Notes: a model not told the origin generated them from the letters alone. 64,000 nucleotides of DNA from Adhaeribacter swui (GCF_014217805.1 NZ_CP055156.1:1054001-1118000); one strand, 5' to 3'. Shown: positions 16,440 through 24,887, counted from the first letter of the stretch. A program made the numbers and translations.

Positions 16440-17948
16440 ATGGAAGAAAAAGAAAGAAACCACAAACTTACCTCTGCCTCGGGTATTCCTTACGCGGAGC
16501 ATGAAAACTCCAAAACCGTGGGCCTACGCGGCCCTATTTTGTTAGAAGATTTTATTCTGCACGAGAAACTGGCGCATTTTAACCGGGAACGGGTGCCGGA
16601 GCGCGTAGTGCACGCCAAAGGTAGTGGGGCTTTCGGAAAATTTACGGTTACCCACGATATTACCAAGTACACCCGCGCTAAAGTTTTCAGCCAAATCGGC
16701 AAAGAAACGCCTTTGTTTTTGCGTTTTTCTACGGTAGGCGGCGAGAACGGCTCCGCTGATACCGAACGCGACCCGCGCGGTTTTGCAATTAAATTTTACA
16801 CCGAAGATGGCAATTGGGATTTAGTAGGCAACAATACGCCAGTATTCTTTATTAAAGACCCGAAAAAATTTCCGGATTTTATTCATACCCAAAAACGCGA
16901 CCCGCGCACGCACACCAAAAGCGCTACCATGATGTGGGATTTCTGGAGCCTTAATCCGGAAAGCTTGCACCAGGTAATGATCTTAATGAGCGATAGAGGT
17001 ACGCCTTATGGCTACCGCCACATGCACGGTTTTGGCTCGCACACGTTCTCGTTTATCAACGCCGAAAACGAACGTTTCTTTGTGAAATTCCACTTTAAAA
17101 CGGTACAAGGCATTAAAAATTTCACCAACAGCGAAGCCGCCGCCATGAAGGGCGTTGACCCGGATTTTGCCCAGCGCGATTTAGTAGAAGCCATCGACCG
17201 CGGCGACTACCCGCAGTGGGCTTTAAAAATCCAGATTATGACCGAGGCTGAAGCCAAAACCTACAAATGGAATCCGTTTGATTTAACAAAAGTTTGGTCG
17301 CAGAAAGATTTCCCGCTGATCGATGTAGGTATTCTGGAATTAAACCGCATTCCGAATAATTACTTTGCCGACGTAGAGCAATCGGCTTTTGCCCCGGCTC
17401 ACGTGGTAGATGGCATTGGCTATTCGCCGGATCGTATGCTGCAAGGTCGTTTGCTGTCCTACCCCGATGCGCACCGTTACCGTATTGGCGCGAACTTCGA
17501 ACAACTGCCGGTAAACCGCTGCCCGTTTGCCGTAAACAATTACCAACGCGATGGCGCCATGCGCTACGATAGTAATGGCGGTGCGGCTCCGAACTATTTC
17601 CCGAACAGCTTTGATGGTATTTACGCCGACGAAAAATACAAAGAACCCGCCCAGGAATTAGATTCTTCGATTGCCGGCTGGTTCGATCGGAACGGTGAAG
17701 GCGAAAATGACCACTACACCCAACCCGGCGATTTGTTCCGGTTAATGACCGACGACGAGAAAAAAGCGACGATTAACAACATCGTCGGGGCGATGAGCGG
17801 TATCAGCGGCGAAAAACGCACCTTGATTATCAACCGCCAGTTGTGTCATTTCTTCCGGGCGGATATTTCTTTAGGGATTGCGATTGCCAAAGGTTTGGGC
17901 GTCGATATCGAAAGTCAGGCCATGCAACACGCCATTACCGGTAACTAG
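16440..17948 (+). CDS. katA: Heme catalase (clade 3, small subunit)
   Basis: A 502-residue monofunctional catalase that disproportionates hydrogen peroxide to water and oxygen. The distal His58 lies in RVVHAKGSGAFG, the Asn in GNNTPVFFIKD (131-132), and the proximal heme-ligand Tyr341 in LLSYPDAHRYRIG. The length and the NYQRDGAMRYDSNGGAAPNY block fit the small-subunit NADPH-binding clade. It is divergent from oxyR (299 bp between starts) and ends at a strong terminator, so it is a single-gene unit. Confidence 0.97.
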   Translation: MEEKERNHKLTSASGIPYAEHENSKTVGLRGPILLEDFILHEKLAHFNRERVPERVVHAKGSGAFGKFTVTHDITKYTRAKVFSQIGKETPLFLRFSTVGGENGSADTERDPRGFAIKFYTEDGNWDLVGNNTPVFFIKDPKKFPDFIHTQKRDPRTHTKSATMMWDFWSLNPESLHQVMILMSDRGTPYGYRHMHGFGSHTFSFINAENERFFVKFHFKTVQGIKNFTNSEAAAMKGVDPDFAQRDLVEAIDRGDYPQWALKIQIMTEAEAKTYKWNPFDLTKVWSQKDFPLIDVGILELNRIPNNYFADVEQSAFAPAHVVDGIGYSPDRMLQGRLLSYPDAHRYRIGANFEQLPVNRCPFAVNNYQRDGAMRYDSNGGAAPNYFPNSFDGIYADEKYKEPAQELDSSIAGWFDRNGEGENDHYTQPGDLFRLMTDDEKKATINNIVGAMSGISGEKRTLIINRQLCHFFRADISLGIAIAKGLGVDIESQAMQHAITGN

Positions 17949-17981
17949 TAGCTTTAACTTTACCTTACTTCATATATAATT

Positions 17982-18009
17982 AAAAGGCGGGAGCATCTCC
18001 CGCCTTTTT
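17982..18009 (+). terminator. Terminator of catalase
   Basis: A 12-bp stem AAAAGGCGGGAG / CTCCCGCCTTTT has a 3-nt loop and is followed by TTC. It begins 34 bases after the catalase stop. Confidence 0.92.
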
Positions 18010-18122
18010 CTGTTTACCTGCGTTGCCATAATTACAGGGAGATCTCATGATTTAAGCGTCAGCCTGGTAATTTTTTAAAATTTCTGCGATTCTATCTAGC
18101 ACCACCTTCCCATGTAGCGTTA

Positions 18123-18272
18123 GTGTTCAGCGGAGCATCATTGGTGCTCTTGAACACAAGTCAGTCTCCTGCCTGACGGGTGGCAATTATTAATCAATGT
18201 CGTCAACAATCCCACTAGTGCCAGCTAGCCCAACCGAAGTTAAGTTTCGCCAGTCAGGAGACTGGCTTTTGT
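18123..18272. repeat. Stem-loop array downstream of catalase
   Basis: GTGTTCA (18123-18129) pairs with TGAACAC (18151-18157) around an inner GAGCA/TGCTC stem. About 90 bases on, GCCAGTC-AGGA-GACTGGC (18249-18266) is followed by TTTTG, as in a terminator. Part of the second unit (CAGTCTCCTG) is also present inverted near 18162-18171. The rest of 18010-18828 is repeat DNA (E2, C3, D1) with no gene. Confidence 0.55.
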
Positions 18273-18345
18273 TTATTGGGTATACTTTACTGTGTTTAGA
18301 CTTGCGCCAAAGGATAATAATTATTCTTCTTAGAAGCGTTTGTAA

Positions 18346-18404
18346 GTTTGCCCGGCCAGAGGCCTACCACCTGGTAAAACACGAGCGAGGACGCTTGAGC
18401 CAGC
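18346..18404 (+). repeat. Family E repeat, copy E2
   Basis: Reads GTTTGCCCGGCCAGAGGCCT, then ACACGAGCGAGGACGCTTGA, close to 35867-35924 and to the inverse of 8822-8879. Confidence 0.75.
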
Positions 18405-18444
18405 GTAGGGGTATGATAACAGGTTATTACTAACTGAATCAAGT

Positions 18445-18479
18445 CTGCTGCGTAGCAAAATAGGTTCCTCCTGAATGAC
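18445..18479. repeat. Family C palindrome, decayed copy C3 (right half only)
   Basis: The right arm ATAGGTTCCTCCTGAATGAC and the central CTGCGTAGC are intact. The left arm is no longer complementary. It lies 61 bases before the D1 repeat, the same order as C2 and D2. Confidence 0.7.
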
Positions 18480-18540
18480 ACGTTGGAAAGTGTTAATAAC
18501 AGAATTTAAAAAAATAAATTTTTTAAAATTCTGCTCTCCA

Positions 18541-18775
18541 ACTATGCAACAAGCAGCCATTCCAAGTGCAATAGTTGACGCTAAACTGTTCGAGCGTTCA
18601 GCGAGTTTTTAGCGTCTTGATTTTTTTGGTTCTTTTTGTGTCAAGACAAAAAGAACAAATACACTAGCAATGAAACAACTTCACTAAAAAATAATGCACC
18701 AGCTCTAGCTATGCGAACAAGAATCTATTGCTCGAATAGCAAGGCACGGAAGTAAATCCGCGCCATAGAAGCGCC
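18541..18775. repeat. Family D repeat, copy D1
   Basis: About 235 bp, strongly similar to 22541-22780. It has two stem-loops: GACGCTAAA / TTTAGCGTC (18577-18585, 18608-18616), and GTTCTTTTTGT / ACAAAAAGAAC (18629-18639, 18646-18656). It ends with GGCACGGAAGTAAATCCGCG. No frame is conserved between the copies. Confidence 0.8.
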
Positions 18776-18828
18776 AGAGCTGGCAAATGTACTTAGACTT
18801 AATTTCTAATTAAGCACCGCGCCAAAAG

Positions 18829-19755
18829 CTACCACGTTCTTTTGCTCATCACTTTATCTAATTCCGGGCGGGTCATTTTGCCTAGTTCCGGGTGTTTTTC
18901 GAGCCATTTTAAGAAATCATCTTTGATTTTGTCGGGCCACTGGCTGTCGATTTCGCCGGTACTGTATTTGCCGGTCCGCACCATTTCAAAACCAAACTTA
19001 TCTTTCCGGATTACGAATTCTGAAGTACTCACTACTTGTTCCGCCAAATGAGCCGGCACAAAAAGAACGCCTTCGGGTTGCACAATCACTAAATCGCCGG
19101 GTAGCACCACGGCTCGGCCAATGCGAATGGGCGTATTGAGCCCTTGTAAAATCATTTCTTCGGTGTAGGACGGGTGAAAATCGCGCACTACGGCGTTAAA
19201 GCCTTTAATCTGGCGAAGTTCCTGTAAATCACGGGCGGCGCCATCAAAAACTACCCCGTTGCCTGATTTGCTAATAATCGAATTAGCTAAGGTTGCACCC
19301 ATAATACCGCCCCCACTTATTTTACCGAAAGCATCGGCCACGTACAAATCACCTTTGGCGAGAATATCAATGGGCCAGGCGTTGGTATTGCCTTTGCGGC
19401 CTTGTTTGGCGCCCCGGTCTTTGATTTGTTTTTCTAAATCGGGGCGGCTGGGCAGGTACATGGCCGTTACCGCCCGACCGGTCATGGGCATATCGTTCAC
19501 GCTTTTCCAGTTGCCTTCAAACTGGTTTACGTAGCCCTCGTTTTTTAAAACGCTCCAGGCATCGTCGATCATAATAAGCTTGGCCCGCTCCAGCAAATTA
19601 TCTGGCAGTTTAGGTCGGCCATCCGGAAAACGTTCGCCTTTCCAATCGGAGGTCAAATAGGTAAGCTCTTCTTTGGAAATAGTTTGCGCCAGCAGCGGAT
19701 TTTTAAAAAATAAAGCAATTAACAGGGCTAAAACAATGGTAATCTTTGTTTTCAT
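18829..19755 (-). CDS. RraA-like aldolase-family protein with signal peptide
   Basis: A 308-residue protein of the RraA / HMG-CHA aldolase fold (formerly annotated as dimethylmenaquinone methyltransferase). The core (about 95-250) has the metal/substrate motif GNGVVFDGAARDLQEL (the D-G-x-x-R-D pattern) and PGDLVIVQPEGVLFVP. Extra N-terminal residues include a Sec signal peptide (ITIVLALLIALFF...PLLAQ), and a C-terminal helical tail is present, so it is longer than typical RraA (about 160 aa). Export suggests a carbohydrate or acid catabolic role rather than RNase E control. A secreted unknown protein lies 87 bp upstream on the same strand. Confidence 0.82.
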   Translation of the reverse strand: MKTKITIVLALLIALFFKNPLLAQTISKEELTYLTSDWKGERFPDGRPKLPDNLLERAKLIMIDDAWSVLKNEGYVNQFEGNWKSVNDMPMTGRAVTAMYLPSRPDLEKQIKDRGAKQGRKGNTNAWPIDILAKGDLYVADAFGKISGGGIMGATLANSIISKSGNGVVFDGAARDLQELRQIKGFNAVVRDFHPSYTEEMILQGLNTPIRIGRAVVLPGDLVIVQPEGVLFVPAHLAEQVVSTSEFVIRKDKFGFEMVRTGKYSTGEIDSQWPDKIKDDFLKWLEKHPELGKMTRPELDKVMSKRTW

Positions 19756-19842
19756 AGGTTAGTAATTGGTAATTTAAGCAAATGGGTCGCCATCAAAACT
19801 TTAAAAATAAGAATTGCGCCATTAAAAATTACCATTTCGGGT

Positions 19843-20376
19843 TTATTTCTGATTTTTCACGGGGCTTAGCTTGGATTCAAAGAAGAGAGTCCAGTTCTGA
19901 CCGCCATCCCCGCTGCCTTCGCCTACCTGGTGCCATTGCCCTTTTTCGTTTAAAGTAATGGTATACCGGATCAGGGAGTTTGCTAGAGGAAGTCGCCAAA
20001 TCATTTTCTTATACTGTACTTCTACATCGGCCTGTATTTGCATGCCACCATTAGTATAAGCCTGAATCGTGTATTTAGATTTAAGAGCATCATAGCCAAA
20101 AATCCCTATATTCTGGAAAACGGTATCCTGCCCCCGGTTGGCCGCTTCGGTAAACAAGAGCATAGAGCTTTTTAATTTAGGCGTAAACTCCACGGCTTGT
20201 TTGTATTCTTGTCTGCTGCCATCGGCGCCCATAATTGAAACCGTACCTTGCCATTTACCAGTCACCCATTTTAAAGCCTGCATTTTTTGCTGTACCATGG
20301 TTAAATAATTAGTGGGTTGAGCAAACGTGAAGGTGCTAACCAATAAAAGTAGTATTAGGAAATAAAGGCGCTTCAT
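19843..20376 (-). CDS. Secreted protein, lipocalin-like (DUF1579-type) fold, unknown function
   Basis: A 177-residue protein with a clear signal peptide (KRLYFLILLLLVSTFTFAQ). The mature part opens with ALKWVTGKWQGTVSIMGADG, followed by alternating beta strands ending in QNWTLFFESKLSP. This resembles the small beta-barrel proteins grouped under DUF1579 or similar names. No catalytic motif is evident. It lies upstream of the RraA-like gene and may be cotranscribed with it. Confidence 0.72.
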   Translation of the reverse strand: MKRLYFLILLLLVSTFTFAQPTNYLTMVQQKMQALKWVTGKWQGTVSIMGADGSRQEYKQAVEFTPKLKSSMLLFTEAANRGQDTVFQNIGIFGYDALKSKYTIQAYTNGGMQIQADVEVQYKKMIWRLPLANSLIRYTITLNEKGQWHQVGEGSGDGGQNWTLFFESKLSPVKNQK

Positions 20377-20507
20377 GATTTTGCATTTAAGAGGTGAGGT
20401 AGGGAAAATTGTGGTTAAAGAAGTTTATCAAAGGCGAGTGTTAAGCCATTCAAAAATTACATTTTAGAAATGCTGTATTTAGTAGGTTAAACAAGATATA
20501 GCAATTA

Positions 20508-20563
20508 GTCATTCAGGAGGAACCTATTTAGCTACGTAGCTAAATAGGTTCCTCCTGAATGAC
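20508..20563. repeat. Family C palindrome, copy C1 (56-bp perfect palindrome)
   Basis: Every base from 20508 to 20535 is complementary to 20536-20563, with centre TACGTA. The arm begins GTCATTCAGGAGGAACC. It lies in the 333-bp gap between two minus-strand genes. The rest of that gap (20377-20709) shows only AT-rich sequence and a (TTTCTAA)n-like tract near 20668-20700. Confidence 0.92.
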
Positions 20564-20709
20564 CTTTATAAAAGATGCAGATTTACTTTATTTTATTTTT
20601 GTTCCTTAGAAATTTAGAGGAAAGGCCTACAAGACTTGCGCCAGAGTGGGTGGACTAGGCATATATTCATTTCTAATTTCTAATTCATAATTTTTAATTA
20701 AACGAAGCG

Positions 20710-21597
20710 CTAAGTTGTTTTTTCCAGTTCGTTGGCTTTAGCGAGCGATACTATGCCGCCCATCGCGCCTAGATTCATAGAATCGAGGGCAGAGCTGGGT
20801 ACAATTACCATGGAGCCTTTTTCTTTCAAACCTTCAAATAGCATGTTCATTCCCCGCAAATGCAAAGCTACCGGGTTGTTGCGGTATTGCTCACTGGCTT
20901 CGGCAAACTTAAAGGCAATTTCAGTTTCGGCGGTTCCCAGAATAACCCGGGCGCGTCGTTCCCGTTCGGCTTGGGCTTCCTTGCTCATGGCATCGGCTAG
21001 GGTTTGCGGAATAACAATGTCTTTGATGCCCACATTCTGGCAGGTAATGCCCCAGGAATTGGTATGGTGGTCCATGATTTGTTGCAAGTCTTCGGCCACC
21101 TTATCGCGTTCCTGCAGTAAATCGGCCAATTCGTGTTTCCCGATCATGTCGCGTAAGCCAGTTTGGGCAATGTAGTAAATGGCGGTTTCATATTCCTGCA
21201 CTTCTAAGGCCGCTTTCTCCACGTCCCACACAGTCCAATACACCACAGCATCTACGTTTACCGGCACGGTATCTTTGGTTAAGGTTTGTTCAGCTTTAAA
21301 GTCCGTTACCCGCACCCGCTGGTCGATGTAGTTATCTATTTTGTCGATGATAGGAATAATAAAAAAGATACCGGGCCCTTTTAAACCCTGGTATTTCCCC
21401 ATCCGCAGAACCACGGCTTTTTCCCATTGGTTGGCAATATTTATGGCCCGGGCTACAAAAAACGAAAGCAGCACGAGCGCCACCACCCCAACCGGGTGAA
21501 TTATTTGAAAATACAACAATGTCACCGAAATGGCTAGCAACACAATTAACACGGTAGCGGAAATCGGATTCCACCATCTATCGATATTTGTTTTCAT
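20710..21597 (-). CDS. SPFH domain (stomatin/prohibitin) slipin-type membrane protein
   Basis: A 295-residue slipin-like protein. Two close hydrophobic segments at about 13-53 anchor it, followed by the SPFH domain (about 55-230; QWEKAVVLRMGKYQGLKGPGIFFIIPIID and KDTVPVNVDAVVYWTV). A helical, Ala/Glu-rich stretch AMSKEAQAERERRARVILG follows. Such proteins form oligomeric scaffolds at the membrane. The ATG overlaps the TGA of the GntR gene upstream (ATGA), so the two are translationally coupled and the regulator controls it. Confidence 0.92.
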   Translation of the reverse strand: MKTNIDRWWNPISATVLIVLLAISVTLLYFQIIHPVGVVALVLLSFFVARAINIANQWEKAVVLRMGKYQGLKGPGIFFIIPIIDKIDNYIDQRVRVTDFKAEQTLTKDTVPVNVDAVVYWTVWDVEKAALEVQEYETAIYYIAQTGLRDMIGKHELADLLQERDKVAEDLQQIMDHHTNSWGITCQNVGIKDIVIPQTLADAMSKEAQAERERRARVILGTAETEIAFKFAEASEQYRNNPVALHLRGMNMLFEGLKEKGSMVIVPSSALDSMNLGAMGGIVSLAKANELEKTT

Positions 21598-21968
21598 CGG
21601 CTTTTTAATTTTTGAAGTTGTTGAATCATGTCCTCCACCGAAAAGCCATAACTAAAGGCAATGGCCGAAAACTCGCTGCAGATTTCCTGCAGTTTGTTCT
21701 GTTTTTCTGAGGTGGGTATTTCAATTTTAATGTCACTGATAAAAGTACCGGTACCCTGTTGAGTAGCCAATACATTTTGAATTTCCAGTTCTTTGTAAGC
21801 CTTGGCAACGGTGTTCAGGTTTACTTTTAAATCCACGGCCAAAGCCCGAACTGTGGGCAATTGTTCACCGGTTTTCAGGTTGCCGGCCGCAATGCCAAAT
21901 TTTATCTGGTCGATGATCTGCCGGTAAAAGGGCGAACCAGATTTTGGGTCTAGTTTAAAATCAATCAT
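21594..21968 (-). CDS. GntR family (YtrA-type) transcriptional regulator
   Basis: I take the ATG at 21968. It gives 124 residues starting MIDFKLDPKSGSPFYRQI, the standard beginning of YtrA-type GntR proteins; longer versions add an unrelated AT-rich tail. The winged helix (about 10-78) contains LPTVRALAVDLKVNLNTVAKAYKELE and GTGTFIS. The short C-terminal helix is the YtrA dimerisation part. The stop overlaps the SPFH start. A promoter and an operator-like palindrome lie directly upstream, fitting autoregulation. Confidence 0.93.
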   Translation of the reverse strand: MIDFKLDPKSGSPFYRQIIDQIKFGIAAGNLKTGEQLPTVRALAVDLKVNLNTVAKAYKELEIQNVLATQQGTGTFISDIKIEIPTSEKQNKLQEICSEFSAIAFSYGFSVEDMIQQLQKLKSR

Positions 21969-21983
21969 TATCCTATTGTTACA

Positions 21984-22041
21984 ATATAATAATGTATTAT
22001 ATGTATAGTACAAACGTACAAGATTTAATTTTGTTTGCAAA
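21984..22041 (-). promoter_or_regulatory. Promoter and candidate GntR operator of the gntR-SPFH operon
   Basis: On the minus strand, TTTG (22041-22038), a 19-bp spacer and TACGTTTG (22018-22011) match the Bacteroidota consensus TTTG-N19-TAnnTTTG exactly. Just downstream is a perfect 19-bp palindrome centred at 21993 (TATAATA-ATG-TATTATA plus one pair on each side, 21984-22002). It covers the expected transcription start, a logical place for a repressor. Confidence 0.65.
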
Positions 22042-22093
22042 TAATTGATATAAAATATTTTGAGTAGTTGAGATGGGAGGTTGTGTTTTTTTT

Positions 22094-22295
22094 TGGAGCC
22101 GGTTCCCGTCTCCATGCCTAGGTTCTATCTTGCTTGAACGGGCTGAGTTTGCCTCATGGCCGGCGGGCCGCGTTTGGCCGTTTCGGGCGGTTTAGCGAAT
22201 CTTTCCTCGCTCCGCTGCGGAATTTTGCTGCGCAAAACCGAATCGCTAAAAGGCCCTCAACAGCCAAACTGATGTCAGTCGCGCTTAGCTGCGGC
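22094..22295 (+). repeat. Family A dispersed repeat, copy A2
   Basis: Opens with the near-palindrome TGGAGCCGGTTCCCGTCTCC and contains CATGGCCGGCGGGCCGCG, GGCGGTTTAGCGAATC and AATTTTGCTGCGCAAAA. It ends at GCGCTTAGCTGCGG. It aligns along its length with 10571-10770. The remainder of 21969-22891 holds C2 and D2 and no gene. Confidence 0.8.
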
Positions 22296-22420
22296 TATTG
22301 TGCTCTTTTAGAAAAGAAGGAGATTTAAGATTTTACTAGGGGAATGGAAAGTATTTGCGCTTTTTGATCAAATATATTTTCCTGGTTGAGAGATATTTTG
22401 CGTGTTCTTCATCTTGCGCT

Positions 22421-22470
22421 ATTCAGGAGGAACCTATTCTGCTACGTAGCAGAATAGGTTCCTCCTGAAT
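22421..22470. repeat. Family C palindrome, copy C2 (50-bp perfect palindrome)
   Basis: Perfectly self-complementary from 22421 to 22470, with centre TACGTA. It differs from C1 by substitutions in the inner arm (TTTA to TTCT), each matched by the complementary change on the other side. Confidence 0.92.
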
Positions 22471-22540
22471 GACATTGTGGAGAGTAGCATGGACTGGGTA
22501 AATAGAACTTATTAATTTTTTAAAATTTTCCTAATCTACT

Positions 22541-22780
22541 ATGCAACAAGTAGCCTTAGCCAAGTGCATGAGTTGACGCTAAACTGTTTGAGCGTTCAGC
22601 GAGTTTTTAGCGTCTTGATTTTTTTGGTTCTTTTTGTATCAAGACAAAAAGAACAAATACCTCAGCAATGAAACAACTTCACTTAGAAAACACAGCTACT
22701 CAGCCAGCTATGCGAACGAGAATTAACTACTCGGATAGCAAGCAAGTCACGGAAGTAAATCCGCGCCATAGCGCAAGTCC
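22541..22780. repeat. Family D repeat, copy D2
   Basis: The same order of elements as D1: GACGCTAAA/TTTAGCGTC stem (22575-22583, 22606-22614), GTTCTTTTTGT/ACAAAAAGAAC stem (22627-22637, 22644-22654), AGCAATGAAACAACTTCACT, and GTCACGGAAGTAAATCCGCG. It is followed by a (TTTCTAA)n tract at 22837-22860. Confidence 0.8.
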
Positions 22781-22891
22781 GCACCATAGTAGGAAAAAGT
22801 TGCAAAAACATTAAAGAGAAGTAACCAGAAGAAGTCATTTCTAATTTCTAATTTCTAATTCATAATTACAAATTTTAAATGGAGCTTCGTC

Positions 22892-23812
22892 TCAATTAAA
22901 AGATTGCCGGAATTCCAGGGGAGAAAGGTTGGTTTTGCTGCGGAATAATTTGCTGAACGATTGGGAATGTTCGAAGCCCAGAGTGAAAGCAATTTCGCTG
23001 ACGGATAAAGCCGTGGTGGAAAGTTTTTCTTTGGCTTTTTCGATGAGTTTATCGTGAATGTGTTGTTGGGTGCTTTGGCCAGTTAAAACTTTTAGTAAAC
23101 TGCTTAAATAAGTGGGCGAAACGTGCAGTTCTTCGGCAATAAATTGCACGGTGGGTAAGCCTTTTTCGGTTAAGGTATTACTGTTGAAGTAATTATTTAA
23201 AATTTCTTCCAGTCGATCCAGAATTTGATGGTTGGTGATTTTGCGGGTGAGGAACTGGCGGTGGTAGAACCGTTCGCCATACGTGAGCAATAACTCCAAT
23301 TGCGCAATAATTACGTTTTGGCTAAACTTATCAATATTAGAATGGTACTCCTGGGCTATGTTTTGCAGGAGATTGGTCATGGTAGCTTCTTCTTTTTCCG
23401 AGAGGAACAAGGCTTCATTTACCGCGTAGTCGAAGTACTCGTATTGTTTAATGGTTTTGGCTAAAGGCGTGTTCCATAAAAAGTCGGGATGGATGAGTAA
23501 CATCCACCCCGAGCGTTTTACTTCTTGGTCCGAACTGGCTTCGATGCCATACACCTGCCCCGGCGCGATAAAAAACAAAATACCTTCGTCGAAATCGTAT
23601 TGCTGCTGCCCGTATTTAAACTTGATATTAAAATTGCGTTTCAGGGCAATCGAATAAAAATCCAACACTAAGTTTTGCGGACTTTGCCCCGCCCAAACCG
23701 GCATCATGCTCATATCGATTACACTAATTAAAGGATGCTCCGGTTTAGAAAGTCCCATTTTCTGGTGGTACTCGCTGATGGTTTTAAAGCGGAGAGGTTG
23801 TGTGGTTGCCAT
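22892..23812 (-). CDS. AraC family transcriptional regulator
   Basis: A 306-residue regulator with a long N-terminal sensor (about 1-190; KFKYGQQQYDFDEGILFFIAPGQVYG) and a C-terminal AraC domain (about 200-306; IAEELHVSPTYLSSLLKVLTG and IAFTLGFEHSQSFSKLFRSKT). It is clearly paralogous to the regulator at 28795-29712, with matching DFDEG...F.APNQ/GQ and SLTTTHLT/LSTTALS blocks. The NmrA-like gene ends up transcribed towards it: that gene (23821-24723) lies 8 bp upstream on the same strand, so they form one operon. Confidence 0.92.
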   Translation of the reverse strand: MATTQPLRFKTISEYHQKMGLSKPEHPLISVIDMSMMPVWAGQSPQNLVLDFYSIALKRNFNIKFKYGQQQYDFDEGILFFIAPGQVYGIEASSDQEVKRSGWMLLIHPDFLWNTPLAKTIKQYEYFDYAVNEALFLSEKEEATMTNLLQNIAQEYHSNIDKFSQNVIIAQLELLLTYGERFYHRQFLTRKITNHQILDRLEEILNNYFNSNTLTEKGLPTVQFIAEELHVSPTYLSSLLKVLTGQSTQQHIHDKLIEKAKEKLSTTALSVSEIAFTLGFEHSQSFSKLFRSKTNLSPLEFRQSFN

Positions 23813-23820
23813 AGCACAAG

Positions 23821-24723
23821 TTACTTAATTTGCTGAAAAGCGGCCGCAAATTCCCGGGCAAAATCAGTTAGTTTAACTTCCCCCATTTCGGCTGGTCGGT
23901 TGCGGTAATAATCTTCGGCTAGTAAACCGGTATGCAGACCGGCGTACATTTCTACCAGGCCAGCGGCAATTTCGGGGTTCATGCCGATGGCGGTTAAACC
24001 AGCCAGCGTTTGTTCATCAGAAATTAAAATCCATCTTAAATCGGGTTTACCGATGGCTGCACCTAAAACCTTGGCGGTTTCGTTGCCGCTTGCTTCCTGA
24101 CTGGCTATATAACGTACTTTTCTACCGGTTTGGGTATTTAACAGTTCTTCGGCGGCCACCGTGGCAATATCTACCGTAGAAACCCAGGGAATTACATCGT
24201 CGGCTCCGTAGTTAGCAACAATCAGGTTCTGGTTTTTTATCATTTCGGAATAGCCGTATAAGTTATAATAGAAAGAAGTCGGGCGCAGGTGGGTAATGCT
24301 AATAGTTGCGGGTAATTCGTTTAAGATTTGCTCTACATCGTGCGCGCCGCGCAAAATGCCGTTGCCTTTTTCTAAATGGGCACCAATGCTGCTTAGGTTC
24401 ACTACATGCTTTACCCCTGCTTGCTTAATTGCCTGCGCGTAGTTTTGGCCCAACCGGCGGTAGTACCCTAACAAATCCAGGTTCGGGTCGAAGTAATTGT
24501 TGGGCGGTATCATGGTATACACGGCATCGGCCCCGGTAAAAGTAGCGGTTAAAAAAGCAACATCTTCTAAAGAGCCAATGGCGACGGTGGCACCTAACGC
24601 GGTAATTTCGGTTTGTTTTTCCGGGTTACTGCTGATAACGGTAACAGTGTGTTTTTTCTGGATTAATTCCTGGCTAAGTGGTTTGCTGATGTGGCCTAAA
24701 GAGCCGGTTACTACAATTTTCAT
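23821..24723 (-). CDS. NmrA-like / atypical SDR NAD(P)-binding protein
   Basis: A 300-residue atypical short-chain dehydrogenase with the N-terminal nucleotide motif VVTGSLGHIS (4-13). The classic YxxxK active site is replaced, as in the NmrA and NADPH-quinone-sensing (QorB-like) groups. AVYTMIPPNNYF, VVNLSSIGAHLEKGNG and THLRPTSFYYNL are diagnostic blocks. Members either reduce quinone-like substrates or act as redox sensors. The AraC gene follows after 8 bp, so they are cotranscribed. Confidence 0.88.
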   Translation of the reverse strand: MKIVVTGSLGHISKPLSQELIQKKHTVTVISSNPEKQTEITALGATVAIGSLEDVAFLTATFTGADAVYTMIPPNNYFDPNLDLLGYYRRLGQNYAQAIKQAGVKHVVNLSSIGAHLEKGNGILRGAHDVEQILNELPATISITHLRPTSFYYNLYGYSEMIKNQNLIVANYGADDVIPWVSTVDIATVAAEELLNTQTGRKVRYIASQEASGNETAKVLGAAIGKPDLRWILISDEQTLAGLTAIGMNPEIAAGLVEMYAGLHTGLLAEDYYRNRPAEMGEVKLTDFAREFAAAFQQIK

Positions 24724-24850
24724 TTTTTTAAATTTTTTAGTTTCTGCAAATTTCTGCAGTTACTAAAAAGCCAGTGTAGCCAAATCTGTGGTTGTTGTAG
24801 CCGTTTCTTAACTACCTCAGGAAGTAATTACAGCGTAAGCAACGTAAAAC

Positions 24851-24887
24851 AAAAGAGCTGCCGAGGCAAATTCCCCGGCAACTCTTT
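24851..24887 (-). terminator. Terminator of the 24926-25690 SDR gene
   Basis: AAAAGAGCTGCCGAGG (24851-24866) pairs imperfectly with CCCCGGCAACTCTTT (24873-24887). On the minus strand the hairpin is followed by TTTTGTTTT. Confidence 0.8.

Noticed and set aside
18197-18560. Several short frames between catalase and the RraA-like gene
   Set aside because: They lie across repeats E2 and C3, with no recognisable protein.
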